DNA of 64,000 nt from NCBI RefSeq assembly GCF_963664135.1, contig NZ_OY760905.1:1364001-1428000 (forward strand), given 5' to 3'. Both the position numbers and the translations under genes were made by a program. A model generated the notes under the pieces. The model saw nothing but the letters and a program-made list of their open reading frames with translations, ran no database searches and had not been told where the DNA came from. This stretch comes from an uncultured Acetobacterium sp. Lineage in GTDB: Bacteria > Bacillota > Clostridia > Eubacteriales > Eubacteriaceae. Below, in pieces: positions 35,388 through 43,920 of the stretch (the first letter of the stretch is position 1; each line of letters begins with the position of its first letter).

Positions 35388-36749
35388 TTATTCGAATAAT
35401 GCTTCAATTTCTTTGCGCAATTCCTCACTGTCGGGAATGATGGAAATATGTTTGATGACACCATTGATGCACATGGTTGGCAAATTGGTTATGCCCATTT
35501 TCCGGCATCGAACCACATTTTCGCGCTCTGTGTATTTGTATTCGATGATTTCGATTCTGTCCCCGAAATAATCTTTCGCTTTTTTGGCTGCTGCCATCAT
35601 ATAGGTACAGGCCGCACATTGAACCGAGTCCAGAGTGAATACCTCGATAAAGGGTATTTCTAGTTTATCGTAGTCTGGCAACTCAATGACGATGTCGCTG
35701 AGATCCGGCCCCTCGTAACCTTTGATCAATTCTCTGGCCTGTTCGGTGTTTTTAACTGCCTGGGAACAGGCAATCGTGTTTTCCAATGGCACATCATAGG
35801 GCATATCGCAGCCGGGACTGACGATCATATTGCGTTTATCCTCAATTGAGTCCAGTAATTCGACCACATATTTTAGATTGTCTTTGGTTTCACCATGAAG
35901 CATCACGGTTGTCAACGGAATATTGCCGCTGATGGCGATATTATAACGATCGGCAATTTCTTTACCCGCTTTATAATCCACATTTTCATCCACAGCAATA
36001 CTGTCCGGATAGGTTTTGCACATCACATCCAGCTGTGGGGTGGCGTTACCGCAGACAAAAAAGGAAGAGAACCGGTCTTTATTGCGGACATAGTCAAACA
36101 CATCTTTAAAAGCATCAGATAGCATCGATTCAAAAGATTCTGGTGCAATCTGGCTGACCAGGGGATCGACAACAGCGATCACGTCCATACCAGCTTCAAT
36201 ATAATAATCACACATCTTTATCGCCACTTCAGCACAGAAGTTGACCAGCTCGCGAACATAGTCTTCATCCATCAGCATATCCAGAAAAATGTCGGTGCCC
36301 CGCAAATGGGAAGCCAGCGTAAAAGGTCCGCAGATCAAACCGTACAGGGCGATATCATCTCCCACGGAAGCTTTAAGCTTGGTCATCGCTTCCAGCATCA
36401 CTGGAATCCGACCCGATGTTTTTTCTGGAATGGTACAGCGACAGGGAATCCCTTTGGCATCGCCTTCTAACGGATGAGAATCAACCGCTGGTGGATTGTC
36501 TTCTGCCCAGAGCAGCTTGCAGCCCATTATTTCTGCTTCCAATTGCAAATCAAACATGATTGGCATTCCATCCGGTCCGTATACTTTGGCAACCTCCATC
36601 AGCGATTCGTATAATTTTTGACCATCTTTAAGTATTTCTTCAGCAGTATAACCAGCAAGTTTGCCCGAATGAATCCCGGCAAATGGAACCCATGGCACCC
36701 GTTCTGTTTGCTCATGTCGCATTGTTTTAAAAATAAGTTCTTTTCCCAT
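35388..36749 (-). CDS. UroD-type corrinoid methyltransferase fused to a thioredoxin-like domain
   Basis: Residues 1 to about 345 match the MtaA/CmuA branch of the uroporphyrinogen decarboxylase fold, with LRGTDIFLDMLMDEDYVREL near 170 and a C-terminal PGCDMPYDVPLEN. The HxC zinc motif found in this branch reads FVC here (SSFFVCGNATPQL), so the His ligand is replaced. Residues about 365-453 form a thioredoxin-like domain with a CAAC pair near 384. It could move methyl groups between corrinoid protein and acceptor. The fusion and altered motif make its role uncertain. Confidence 0.75.
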   Translation of the reverse strand: MGKELIFKTMRHEQTERVPWVPFAGIHSGKLAGYTAEEILKDGQKLYESLMEVAKVYGPDGMPIMFDLQLEAEIMGCKLLWAEDNPPAVDSHPLEGDAKGIPCRCTIPEKTSGRIPVMLEAMTKLKASVGDDIALYGLICGPFTLASHLRGTDIFLDMLMDEDYVRELVNFCAEVAIKMCDYYIEAGMDVIAVVDPLVSQIAPESFESMLSDAFKDVFDYVRNKDRFSSFFVCGNATPQLDVMCKTYPDSIAVDENVDYKAGKEIADRYNIAISGNIPLTTVMLHGETKDNLKYVVELLDSIEDKRNMIVSPGCDMPYDVPLENTIACSQAVKNTEQARELIKGYEGPDLSDIVIELPDYDKLEIPFIEVFTLDSVQCAACTYMMAAAKKAKDYFGDRIEIIEYKYTERENVVRCRKMGITNLPTMCINGVIKHISIIPDSEELRKEIEALFE

Positions 36750-36803
36750 TAGTTATTCCTCCATATAATTGAATAATTGATTTAAATTCTTAGATATTTT
36801 TTG

Positions 36804-36976
36804 TTCAGTCAGATCCACTTATTTAAACCATTAAATTGAAAATTGGGGGTTATCAAGTGGCGCTGATTTGGATCATCAGCTGAAAGCGAATTGTTTAAAC
36901 AGTGCATCTGACTGAAGAAAAAAAATTGTTTATCAGGAGATGGGCACTTCGGAAACCCGAAGCTGCCCACATCCTG
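36804..36976. promoter_or_regulatory. Long inverted repeat and terminator between symporter and UroD-Trx genes
   Basis: TTCAGTCAGATCCACT (36804-36819) and AGTGCATCTGACTGAA (36901-36916) form an imperfect stem extended by TTTAAAC/GTTTAAA, enclosing about 60 bases with further pairing. Next to it CAGGAGATGGGCACTTCGG / CCGAAGCTGCCCACATCCTG (36934-36976) is a strong hairpin, followed on the minus strand by a T run, so it is a terminator after the symporter gene. The rest of 36750-37015 shows no gene. Confidence 0.6.
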
Positions 36977-37015
36977 GTGTTAAATGTTTAATAATCTTAC
37001 AATTGTTCGATCGCT

Positions 37016-38548
37016 TTATTCTTGTACATCATAAAAACGATTGTTTGCCCGTTCGTATGTAAGATAAAATTCTTTAGAGTCCGCTTCATCCTGTTGGGTA
37101 AACAGGCTGACCACAACCATCGTAATGGCTGCACCGAAGAGGCCAATCGCGCCATACCAGGTATCTCCCAGATGCCATACTGAATATGTCAAGATTACCA
37201 GAATTGTTCCAATAATTGTCGCGGCAATTGCCGCTTGTTTTGTCGCTTTTTTCCAATAAAGTCCAAAAACAAGAACTGGAAACAAGGGCATTACAATTGC
37301 GATGGAGAACATAATCAAGGTGAAAATCAGTTCTGGTGGGTTGAGCGCAATTACCAACGAACCTAATCCCAATACAGCAATGATGATTCGGTTGACCATG
37401 CTTTCTTTTTCCTTAGGAACATTGATATGGAAGGTATTTTTAATCAAATCCGACGATACAATTCCGGATGCAACTGTCAAGAACGCATTGGCGGTGGATA
37501 AACCTACTGCCAGTGCACCAACGAAGAAACCAACCATCATAAAAACGGCGAGCGTTGGATTAAATGCGGTCACAAAATTATGAATCATATACGGAATAAT
37601 TAATTCGGTATCTGCTTTTGCCAGGTCACTGACTAAAGCCAGACCGATCAAACCTATTAACATCGTTCCTGTCCATACTACGGCCTGAAGAATCGGTGTC
37701 ATATAAGAAAGTTTTCGTTGCGATTTCAGATTGTCACCAAAATACCCCGCTCGAACAAATACATGGGGTAGCATGATTGTCCAGCCGATGGCACAGGCGA
37801 ACGGATAGCCAAAACGCGAAGCATTGGTGACCCATCCATCGGGACCAGGATACGAGAAGAAGGCTGGCGAATTCGCCCATAAGGTATCGACCGCCGCACT
37901 CAGCGATCCGCCAAAACCAACGATCAGGCAGGCGATAACGATAAACCATAACAATCCGATGAATAATAATCCCTGAACCGTATCGGCTGTTGCCGCTGAT
38001 TTAACTCCGCCAACACAGACAAAGATGGTCATGATCAAACCGACGACAATTACTGCCATTTGATAATTAATTGCACCACCAGTTGCATAATTGGCGGCAT
38101 TAGCAATTGCCACAAGCACCGATGAAATATAGGGAAACGATGCAGCCAGGAAGATCAGCCCCAAAATCGTCCGCAGTACCGGACTTTTAAACCGTTCATA
38201 GTAAAAATCAGCCGGTGTAACAAAATCGCCACCTTTTTCCTGATTAATCAGCCATACCTTGTTCATCGTAAAGTGTGCAATGATCGGAAACAATGCGATA
38301 TAGCTCATTTCCGAGAGCCAGTACCCCATCCCACCCCGGTAGTAAGCACCCGGCCCGGCAAAGAAAACCCAGGTACTCATCAGCGAGGCAATATATGTCA
38401 TAACCAATATTGGCCATGCCACACTCGTTTTTAATAAGCTTTCACTTTCATTTTGCTTTTTTTCTTTTTGGGTAACATAAAATGCAACACCCAGTAGAAA
38501 ACACATGTAGACGGCAAAAGCGACCCATATTGTTGTTGAACTTAACAT
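37016..38548 (-). CDS. Sodium:solute symporter (SSS family)
   Basis: This 510-residue protein has about thirteen membrane helices, FAGPGAYYRGGMGYWLSEMS (near residue 64) and the SSS signature-like ADTVQGLLFIGLLWF (near 188). It overlaps the DUF3311 gene by 7 bp. The PanF-type pair (small protein plus SSS) imports small carboxylates with sodium. Position between mttB and the nicotinate genes makes a nicotinate betaine or nicotinate the best guess for its substrate. Confidence 0.85.
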   Translation of the reverse strand: MLSSTTIWVAFAVYMCFLLGVAFYVTQKEKKQNESESLLKTSVAWPILVMTYIASLMSTWVFFAGPGAYYRGGMGYWLSEMSYIALFPIIAHFTMNKVWLINQEKGGDFVTPADFYYERFKSPVLRTILGLIFLAASFPYISSVLVAIANAANYATGGAINYQMAVIVVGLIMTIFVCVGGVKSAATADTVQGLLFIGLLWFIVIACLIVGFGGSLSAAVDTLWANSPAFFSYPGPDGWVTNASRFGYPFACAIGWTIMLPHVFVRAGYFGDNLKSQRKLSYMTPILQAVVWTGTMLIGLIGLALVSDLAKADTELIIPYMIHNFVTAFNPTLAVFMMVGFFVGALAVGLSTANAFLTVASGIVSSDLIKNTFHINVPKEKESMVNRIIIAVLGLGSLVIALNPPELIFTLIMFSIAIVMPLFPVLVFGLYWKKATKQAAIAATIIGTILVILTYSVWHLGDTWYGAIGLFGAAITMVVVSLFTQQDEADSKEFYLTYERANNRFYDVQE

Positions 38549-38772
38549 TTTTCATCCCCTTTACTATCATTATTCGTATCTCGCAGTTTATAAACCTTGT
38601 AAACTTTGTGCATCCCGACATAAACGGCAATCCACAGGGGAATAATGGTCAATGCTGCATGCAGCAACATCGGCCCGGCCTCATTGTAGGCTGGTAACCC
38701 GGGGAAGTTATACAAAGCGTATAACGCGGTAACAACGACCAGCCATATTTTTTCAGATTTTGTGACTCTCAT
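38542..38772 (-). CDS. DUF3311-type small membrane protein, symporter partner
   Basis: This 76-residue protein has two membrane helices (LVVVTALYALYNFPGLPAYN and MLLHAALTIIPLWIAVYVGM) and a charged tail. Such proteins precede SSS transporter genes and are probably an accessory subunit. The 7 bp overlap with the symporter gene implies coupled translation. Confidence 0.75.
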   Translation of the reverse strand: MRVTKSEKIWLVVVTALYALYNFPGLPAYNEAGPMLLHAALTIIPLWIAVYVGMHKVYKVYKLRDTNNDSKGDEKC

Positions 38773-38837
38773 TTTCGTTTTCCCTTTCTGTTTGGTTTTT
38801 TGTTATCTACTTTTTGTCGCTAATTTTATTTGAACGA

Positions 38838-40292
38838 CTATTTTACAAGCGCTTCATGGGCACGTTTCAGAACTTCTTCAACTGCTACAGCTTTATCTGC
38901 TGCCAGTTCATAAGTGCTTTCAGCATCCATAATCTCATGATATTTTTCCAGTGCTTTATCGGTTAAGGTTTTACAGCCTTCAGCTTCCCAATGAACAACG
39001 CCATCACGGTTGAACATATCCGGTCGATGCGGTTCCATAAAATGACGACCGGTGTGTGGACTCATCAGATAGCTGAATGACGGATCTTTGTCGAGGCAGG
39101 CAAATATTTCTTCCACATTGATGGTTTCAACATTAACCTCCAGTCCTCGGCGGATCCGCTGTGCGATGCCAAAGATTTCATTGTCAATGATCAACTGAAG
39201 TGGACTGATGGTTTTAGCGGTTTCCAACTGACCCGCGCCGCCTAAAACAGAAGCTGCTGACATCGCCATGGCATCGATCAGATTGGTTCTTTCGATAAAG
39301 TTCTGAGCATCCATATCCAGACTGTCGGTTCCTGTTCCGTAAGAATGAGCCCGAATGTTATAGCCGTTTTCGAATAATTCCATGGTAATCAATCGAGCGA
39401 TGGTGATTTCCGTATTCGACTGAAGGGTATAGGTGGTCATCATGTCCATAGAGAACAATAACGGTGTGGCAATGACTGGCAAACCCGGGCAGAGCAATTC
39501 CAGCATGATGATCATTGCCAGAATTTCTGCACAGGCGATAAACGCCGTTCCCTGAGCCGTGACCGGGGTGTTGGCTCCAGCTGTCGGCAATGAGCACGGT
39601 TGAACGGGAACACCGGCTTTGGCACAGCGGTAGAGAATTTCTGCATCCATATACTTGTAAGTTAAACATGGTACACTGCAGGCAATAAAGCTGACAATCG
39701 GCTTTTTCTGCAATTCTTCGAGGCCACCGGCTGCAGCAGCTGACATATCGATCAGATACTGAACGTTATCTGCTTCATAAGGCTGTACCCAGATATGTTT
39801 TTCAGACAGTTTAAGCGCTTTTTCCAGGGTGTACACATCAACGGCATCCCCCGGCACATATTCCCCGGAGGTGCTTGGCAGGGTCACAAAGTCAATATTT
39901 TCCATTGCATTGGTCAGTTTATACCACTCAACCACTTCCTCCAAGGTGGTGTAATGGGTATCGCCATTAATATCACGGTAGTTTGGTGCGCCAGTATTGG
40001 TACGGGCATAAAATTTTCCCTCTGGATTGGGGAATTCAAGATCTCTGGTTCCGGCTGGTGAGTACAGGGTAAATTTTTCCGGAACTGCTGCAATCGCCTT
40101 GTCGATCAGTTCTTTGGTGAATTTGAGATCTCTGGTTTCCATATCGACGATACAGCCAAGTTCTGCCAATTCACTGAGCATTTCATCATGATCCAGATGA
40201 ATCCCTCTTTCAATCAATAAACGCTCAATTTCGTTTTTCAGGAATGATAATTCCTCATCATTCATCACATCGTATTTTACTCTGCCTAACAT
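38838..40292 (-). CDS. MttB-family (non-pyrrolysine) corrinoid methyltransferase
   Basis: This 484-residue protein has the MttB trimethylamine methyltransferase fold: IERLLIERGIHLDHDEMLSE N-terminus, DLKFTKELIDKAIAAVPEKF, NTGAPNYRD (near residue 98), and PVSFI-like core strands up to HWEAEGCKTLTDKALEKYHE. The frame is continuous, so there is no amber-encoded pyrrolysine; such members demethylate quaternary amines such as glycine betaine, proline betaine or carnitine. It is 24 bp after a corrinoid protein gene and upstream of a transporter and the nicotinate cluster. Trigonelline is the substrate I propose from context. Confidence 0.85.
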   Translation of the reverse strand: MLGRVKYDVMNDEELSFLKNEIERLLIERGIHLDHDEMLSELAELGCIVDMETRDLKFTKELIDKAIAAVPEKFTLYSPAGTRDLEFPNPEGKFYARTNTGAPNYRDINGDTHYTTLEEVVEWYKLTNAMENIDFVTLPSTSGEYVPGDAVDVYTLEKALKLSEKHIWVQPYEADNVQYLIDMSAAAAGGLEELQKKPIVSFIACSVPCLTYKYMDAEILYRCAKAGVPVQPCSLPTAGANTPVTAQGTAFIACAEILAMIIMLELLCPGLPVIATPLLFSMDMMTTYTLQSNTEITIARLITMELFENGYNIRAHSYGTGTDSLDMDAQNFIERTNLIDAMAMSAASVLGGAGQLETAKTISPLQLIIDNEIFGIAQRIRRGLEVNVETINVEEIFACLDKDPSFSYLMSPHTGRHFMEPHRPDMFNRDGVVHWEAEGCKTLTDKALEKYHEIMDAESTYELAADKAVAVEEVLKRAHEALVK

Positions 40293-40316
40293 ATCTGTTT
40301 CCTTTCGGTTTATAAT

Positions 40317-40955
40317 TTATAAGCTTGTAACATATGCCTTTGACCATACAGCCGCGCCTGCGGCATCTGCGGCAAAGCCGTCCGCACCAATCTTGTCAGC
40401 CCACCCCTGAGTAACCGGAGCGCCGCCGATCAATACTTTCACCTGGTCACGCACACCGGCTTCTTCCAGAGCTTTGATGACGTGACCCTGTTCGTTCATC
40501 GTGGTAGTCAACAGTGCCGATAAACCAATAATTTGCGGTTTGTGTTCCTTGATCCCCTCAATAAACTGTTCGGCAGTAACGTTTGCCCCCATATCGACAA
40601 CATCGATGTTGGCGCTGCGCATCATCAACACAACCAGTTTTTTACCAATATCGTGCAAGTCGCCTTTGACTGTTCCGACAATGGCTTTACCAACAGTTGT
40701 GGGGCCTTCAGATTCCAGTAAGGGCTTGATGACATCTACCCCTTCATTCATTGCTTTAGCTGCCATCAGAACCGTTGGAACAAATATTTTACCTGCCCCA
40801 AACCGGGTTCCAATTTCGTTAATCCCTACCATCAGTCCTTCATTCAGAATCTCTGAGGCGCTCACCTTTTCTTCTAAAGCAAGTTTTACCTTAGCGACGG
40901 TACCTTCTACATTTCCTGCGATCACAGCTTCGCTGATCTCATTTAATATTGACAT
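40317..40955 (-). CDS. Corrinoid protein (MttC/MtgC-like)
   Basis: This 212-residue protein has an N-terminal helical cap and a C-terminal B12 domain with GDLHDIG (His ligand motif DxHxxG, near residue 101), ALLTTTMNEQ and GGAPVTQGWADKIGADGFAA. It carries the methyl group on cobalt between methyltransferases. It lies directly upstream of the MttB gene, the usual cognate pairing. Confidence 0.92.
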   Translation of the reverse strand: MSILNEISEAVIAGNVEGTVAKVKLALEEKVSASEILNEGLMVGINEIGTRFGAGKIFVPTVLMAAKAMNEGVDVIKPLLESEGPTTVGKAIVGTVKGDLHDIGKKLVVLMMRSANIDVVDMGANVTAEQFIEGIKEHKPQIIGLSALLTTTMNEQGHVIKALEEAGVRDQVKVLIGGAPVTQGWADKIGADGFAADAAGAAVWSKAYVTSL

Positions 40956-41033
40956 ATTTTCCTCCTCTTGGATCTTTCCTGATTCTTTTTTATCAAAAGG
41001 CCGTTAAGCCATTTTAATTTTTTTCTGGAATAC

Positions 41034-41669
41034 TCAATCTTGAATTTTCAAAATTTTATCCATACCATCAATGGCATTGTCAGCGTATACCGCTCCAATC
41101 TCTTTGGCAAATGCCTGAGTAATCGGTGCCCCGCCAACAATAATCGTGACCTTCCAATCAAATTGATGATCTTTAATTTCTTTAACAATCTTGCGCATAC
41201 TCATCATTGCTGTGGTAAGCATGGCGGACATCATCACAAATCTTGCCTGGTGTTTGGTAATGGCCTCGATAAACTCTTTTTCCGAGATATTCGTGCCCAA
41301 ATCAATCACCGTAAAACCAACACTCTCAAGCATAATGGAAACAAGGGTTTTTCCAATGGTATGAATATCGCCCTTGACCGTTCCAATAACCACGGTTTCT
41401 GAAGTCACCATCTTTTTTTCAAGCTGACTCAGATAAGGTTTCAAGACGTCTATACCAGCCTGCATAGCACGTGTGGACATTAAAACCTGGGGAATAAAAC
41501 TTTTCCGGTTTGTTAATAACACCCCGCATTTGTCCATGGCCGGAATCATACTCTTTTCCAAAATCTCCATTGGGTCATATCCCATTGACAAACACTCACG
41601 GCATAACTCAACCGTACAAACCTCATCTCCTTCGATTATCTTTTGAAATATTTTTTTCGTTGGCAACAT
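41034..41669 (-). CDS. Second corrinoid protein (MttC-like)
   Basis: This 211-residue protein has the same layout as its neighbour: helical cap (AMDKCGVLL ... QVLMSTRAMQAGIDVLKPYL), GDIHTIG cobalt-ligand motif near residue 99 and GGAPITQAFAKEIGAVYADN near 177. It is the first gene of the minus-strand operon, with AGGAGG 7 bp before the ATG. Two different corrinoid carriers in one operon suggest two methyl donors or one for each methyltransferase (MttB and UroD-Trx). Confidence 0.92.
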   Translation of the reverse strand: MLPTKKIFQKIIEGDEVCTVELCRECLSMGYDPMEILEKSMIPAMDKCGVLLTNRKSFIPQVLMSTRAMQAGIDVLKPYLSQLEKKMVTSETVVIGTVKGDIHTIGKTLVSIMLESVGFTVIDLGTNISEKEFIEAITKHQARFVMMSAMLTTAMMSMRKIVKEIKDHQFDWKVTIIVGGAPITQAFAKEIGAVYADNAIDGMDKILKIQD

Positions 41670-41703
41670 TGTGTCCTCCTGACTGTTAAACCAATTAACA
41701 CCG

Positions 41704-41757
41704 ATTATACTGAGATTCTCGTAATAACTATAGAAAATGCACTACAAGTCTTTGTAG
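41704..41757 (-). promoter_or_regulatory. Promoter and activator-site candidate of the methyltransferase operon
   Basis: On the minus strand TATAAT (41704-41709) lies about 35 bp before the start of the first corrinoid gene, with no good -35 box. A perfect palindrome CTACAA-GTCT-TTGTAG (41742-41757) lies about where an activator would bind upstream of a weak -35. The divergent PocR-AraC protein is the likely activator. Confidence 0.5.
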
Positions 41758-41812
41758 AATTGTAATACGTTTTTAAAAACTATGGAATCTAAATCCTGAT
41801 TTTACATTTTTC

Positions 41813-41880
41813 TTGACAAAAACCGACGTTTTGGTAAAATATTGCTGTAAATTTAATATGAGATAGCAAACTTACCAAAA
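41813..41880 (+). promoter_or_regulatory. Sigma-A promoter and inverted repeat of the regulator operon
   Basis: TTGACA (41813-41818) and TAAAAT (41835-41840) are 16 bp apart and point to the PocR-AraC gene. TTTTGGTAA (41829-41837) and TTACCAAAA (41872-41880) form an inverted repeat spanning the transcription start, a possible autoregulatory operator or leader hairpin. The intergenic 41670-41978 contains nothing else recognisable. Confidence 0.6.
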
Positions 41881-41978
41881 ACATTGTTCAAAAATCTTTA
41901 TTATGCAAATATCTTATACTCACCACCCCCTTTTAAACATCAATTGGCCAATTAAATTCTCAAACACAGAGGAGTCGA

Positions 41979-43238
41979 ATGGAAGAGCACATTGAAAAAC
42001 TGAATGAAACCTTATCCGCTTTTTGCGCCTGTACCAACGTCCCCGTCACAGTATATAAACCCTCTGGTGAAACGATGCTGACCTTCTTACCAGAGCTGAA
42101 GTTTTGCTCAATTTTCAACGATCCAGACGGAAAACTTAATAAAAAATGCATTGATACGCTGTCTTTTTCTGCTCAGTTCTCCGCTAACCTGGGCGAGCCC
42201 TATATCTTCACCTGTCCGGCCAACTTTATTAATATTGCAATACCAGTCATTATCGATAAAAAACACTTTGCTAGCATAATTATCGGTCCCCTAGTGATGG
42301 GGAATTTCAATGAAATCTATTTAGACAAAGTCTTTGAACTTTATCCCGACTCACAAACGTTGCTCCCCAAAATATCACTTGCCATTTCCAAATTGATCAT
42401 ATATAATTCCAGTCATATTCAGAGCCTGTCCACCTTGATGTTCAATCAGCTGATTGGAACTTTCAAGAATTGGCATGATTATGAGCATCTCAATGCCCGT
42501 TACCAGAGCCAGCTTTACATCGGTGATCAGATAAAAAAATATAAAAACAGATCCATCGCCACCCGTGAAGATGTCTCGACCTTAACGGCATTGGAGCACA
42601 AATTAATCCACTTCATAGAGGAACGGAACAAAGAGAAGGCACATGACATTCTGACCTTGTACTACGATGAAGTTCTCATCATCGAAGGTGGCAATTTTGA
42701 TAATATCAAGGGTCGGATCTTTGAATTATTTGGAACTCTTTCCCAGCAGGCTCTTGATAGTGGCGCTTCGATTCAAAAAATCTTCAGCCTGGATTTTAAT
42801 AAAATCTTTGCCATGAGTCAGGTACAAAGTGTCACCGAACTTTTCAATTGGATCGTCTACCTGATTAATCACTTTATTGACAATGTATACAGTTCCCTGA
42901 TTCTTGTACAATCAAAAATTATTAAACAGGCTCTTGTATTCATCAACGATTCCTATTGTGAAAAAATCAGCCTCAATGACCTGGCGACCCATCTCCATAT
43001 GAGCAAAGCCTATCTGTCAAAACTTTTCAATCAAGAAGTTGGCGTCAATTTCACCACTTACCTTAATGACAAGCGAATTCAGAAGAGTCTGGAATACCTT
43101 GAGGATAACGACATGACTCTCGCTGATATTGCCTTGCAGGTCGGTTTTGAAGATCAGAGCTATTTCACTAAAGTATTTAAAAAACTACTGGGGGAAACCC
43201 CCAAAGAATACCGGAAACGATTCACTGCCCAACAGTAA
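41979..43238 (+). CDS. PocR-domain AraC-type transcriptional regulator
   Basis: This 419-residue protein has an N-terminal PocR sensor domain (ETLSAFCACTNVPVTVYKPS, FTCPANFINIAIPVIIDKKH with conserved cysteines), a middle helical region, and an AraC double HTH at 315-415 (ISLNDLATHLHMSKAYLSKL and ADIALQVGFEDQSYFTKVFK). PocR domains sense small organic compounds in propanediol and methyltransferase systems. Divergent to the corrinoid operon, it probably activates both directions in the presence of the methylated substrate. Confidence 0.88.
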   Translation: MEEHIEKLNETLSAFCACTNVPVTVYKPSGETMLTFLPELKFCSIFNDPDGKLNKKCIDTLSFSAQFSANLGEPYIFTCPANFINIAIPVIIDKKHFASIIIGPLVMGNFNEIYLDKVFELYPDSQTLLPKISLAISKLIIYNSSHIQSLSTLMFNQLIGTFKNWHDYEHLNARYQSQLYIGDQIKKYKNRSIATREDVSTLTALEHKLIHFIEERNKEKAHDILTLYYDEVLIIEGGNFDNIKGRIFELFGTLSQQALDSGASIQKIFSLDFNKIFAMSQVQSVTELFNWIVYLINHFIDNVYSSLILVQSKIIKQALVFINDSYCEKISLNDLATHLHMSKAYLSKLFNQEVGVNFTTYLNDKRIQKSLEYLEDNDMTLADIALQVGFEDQSYFTKVFKKLLGETPKEYRKRFTAQQ

Positions 43239-43258
43239 AAAAATGATTGGAGTTCAAT

Positions 43259-43894
43259 ATGGTTGTCTTTACTCAAACAGAATTTATTTATGATAAAGAT
43301 CGGATTTTTCGTCAGCTGCATTTGAAAGAAAATGAAAATGCCACCAAATATACCCATCAAGTTTTTCCCAAACTCATTCAGTTTGCCAAGGAACAGCTGG
43401 AAATCACCACCTGTTATTGCATCCTGAAAAATAGCACTCAACTTAATCTTCCAAATATCGATTGCTGCCAGCACGTAGTTTTATGTTTTTGTTCCTGCTC
43501 AAATAGAATTGACCGTTTCATCGAGGATTTGCTTCAAAAGGATGAATTTCTGGACGGATTTCTGTTAAATCATATTTCAAACGAAATACTATTTAATGCA
43601 TCAAATCAGATGAATACGCAACTTGAAAACACCCTAAACCATTTAGGTTTAAAACTGACCAAGCGACATTCCCCCGGTGAAGACGAGATTGATCTGCAAT
43701 TTCAGGAAAGCATCCTCCAGGGACTGAAAAACGAAACTCCAATTAACGCCAGTCTGACTGAAAACTATATGCTCGAGCCTGAAAAATCAATGTTGTATTA
43801 TTTTGGTGCCGATTCTGAGATTGAATCGCATTCGACAAAACACGATTGCAAAACATGTCATTCAACGAACTGTCCTCATCGACTTGTTGACTGA
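43259..43894 (+). CDS. MetH-activation-domain-like protein
   Basis: The start at 43259 follows TTGGAG by 8 bp and gives 211 residues. The sequence is cysteine-rich at the end (HDCKTCHSTNCPHR) and resembles the vitamin B12-dependent methionine synthase activation-like proteins encoded beside RACE genes in acetogens. It probably assists reduction or binding of the inactive corrinoid protein. It sits 21 bp after the regulator and 26 bp before the RACE gene. Confidence 0.6.
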   Translation: MVVFTQTEFIYDKDRIFRQLHLKENENATKYTHQVFPKLIQFAKEQLEITTCYCILKNSTQLNLPNIDCCQHVVLCFCSCSNRIDRFIEDLLQKDEFLDGFLLNHISNEILFNASNQMNTQLENTLNHLGLKLTKRHSPGEDEIDLQFQESILQGLKNETPINASLTENYMLEPEKSMLYYFGADSEIESHSTKHDCKTCHSTNCPHRLVD

Positions 43895-43920
43895 ATTCTA
43901 TAACGAATACGAGGTAAATT

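Noticed and set aside
36750-37015. Cobalamin riboswitch before the UroD-type gene
   Set aside because: A GCCACT phrase occurs on the minus strand, but neither the B12-box nor the core stems could be matched.
38838-40292. Pyrrolysine-containing trimethylamine methyltransferase
   Set aside because: The frame has no in-frame amber codon, so it belongs to the non-pyrrolysine MttB group.
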